NCBI GenBank assembly: GCA_934635225.1
Contig: CAKTYZ010000035.1
Span: 1-8,619 of the forward strand
From: an uncultured Kiritimatiellota bacterium
Lineage (GTDB): Bacteria > Verrucomicrobiota > Kiritimatiellia > RFP12 > UBA1067
DNA length: 8,619 bases
Reading direction: 5' to 3'
Shown: piece by piece, positions 7,272-8,619 of the stretch
Numbering within the stretch: the stretch's first letter is position 1
Layout: each line of letters starts with the position of its first letter
Made by a program: the position numbers and the translations under genes
The notes under the pieces: generated by a model
What the model saw: the letters and a program-made list of their open reading frames with translations, nothing else
Told to the model about the DNA's origin: nothing
Databases searched by the model: none

Positions 7272-8619
<1,348 letters not shown>

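Overview
The window is one assembled fragment with a single block of secreted carbohydrate-active genes, all on the minus strand and read from high to low coordinates. In order they are: (1) the 3' part of a protein with two LamG (concanavalin A-like) domains, 7272-8588; (2) a 964-residue fusion of a GH110-type beta-helix (alpha-1,3-galactosidase family) with an Asp-box beta-propeller, 4358-7252; (3) a 909-residue fusion of a GH39-type glycosidase with a second Asp-box propeller, 1645-4374; (4) a stand-alone 468-residue GH39-type glycosidase, 118-1524; and (5) possibly the first codons of another gene, 18-51. Both ends run into homopolymers (C17 on the left, G32 on the right) that look like sequencing or assembly artefacts, so genes 1 and 5 are cut off.

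Genes 1 to 3 form a tight unit: 19 nt between genes 1 and 2, and a 17-nt overlap between genes 2 and 3, with the strong Shine-Dalgarno sequence of gene 3 inside gene 2. A 120-nt AT-richer gap separates gene 3 from gene 4. It holds a plausible extended -10 promoter and an 11-bp direct repeat, so gene 4 may also be transcribed on its own. No convincing terminator was seen.

Genes 2, 3 and 4 start with signal peptides, and the available part of gene 1 resembles extracellular proteins. The likely shared task is outer-surface or periplasmic trimming of a complex glycan: GH110 removes terminal alpha-1,3-linked galactose, and GH39 enzymes cleave xylosides, iduronides, arabinosides or related bonds. 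The propellers and LamG domains may bind or process further parts of the glycan. Catalytic residues are visible in all three glycosidase domains, but the exact substrates cannot be read from sequence. No transporter, regulator or sulfatase is present in the window.

The organism is probably a GC-rich member of the PVC group (Verrucomicrobiota, Kiritimatiellota or Lentisphaerota type), perhaps from a gut or other glycan-rich habitat. This is inferred from the combination of LamG proteins, PVC-style 'sialidase-like' propellers and GH39/GH110 enzymes. Clear AGGAGG-type ribosome binding sites argue against Bacteroidota, which rarely use them. The assignment was made without any database search.

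The most interesting content is the two consecutive glycosidase-propeller fusions, built from unrelated catalytic domains joined to two different types of Asp-box propeller, neither of which shows the usual sialidase arginine motif. I see no defence system, mobile element, CRISPR array or RNA gene.
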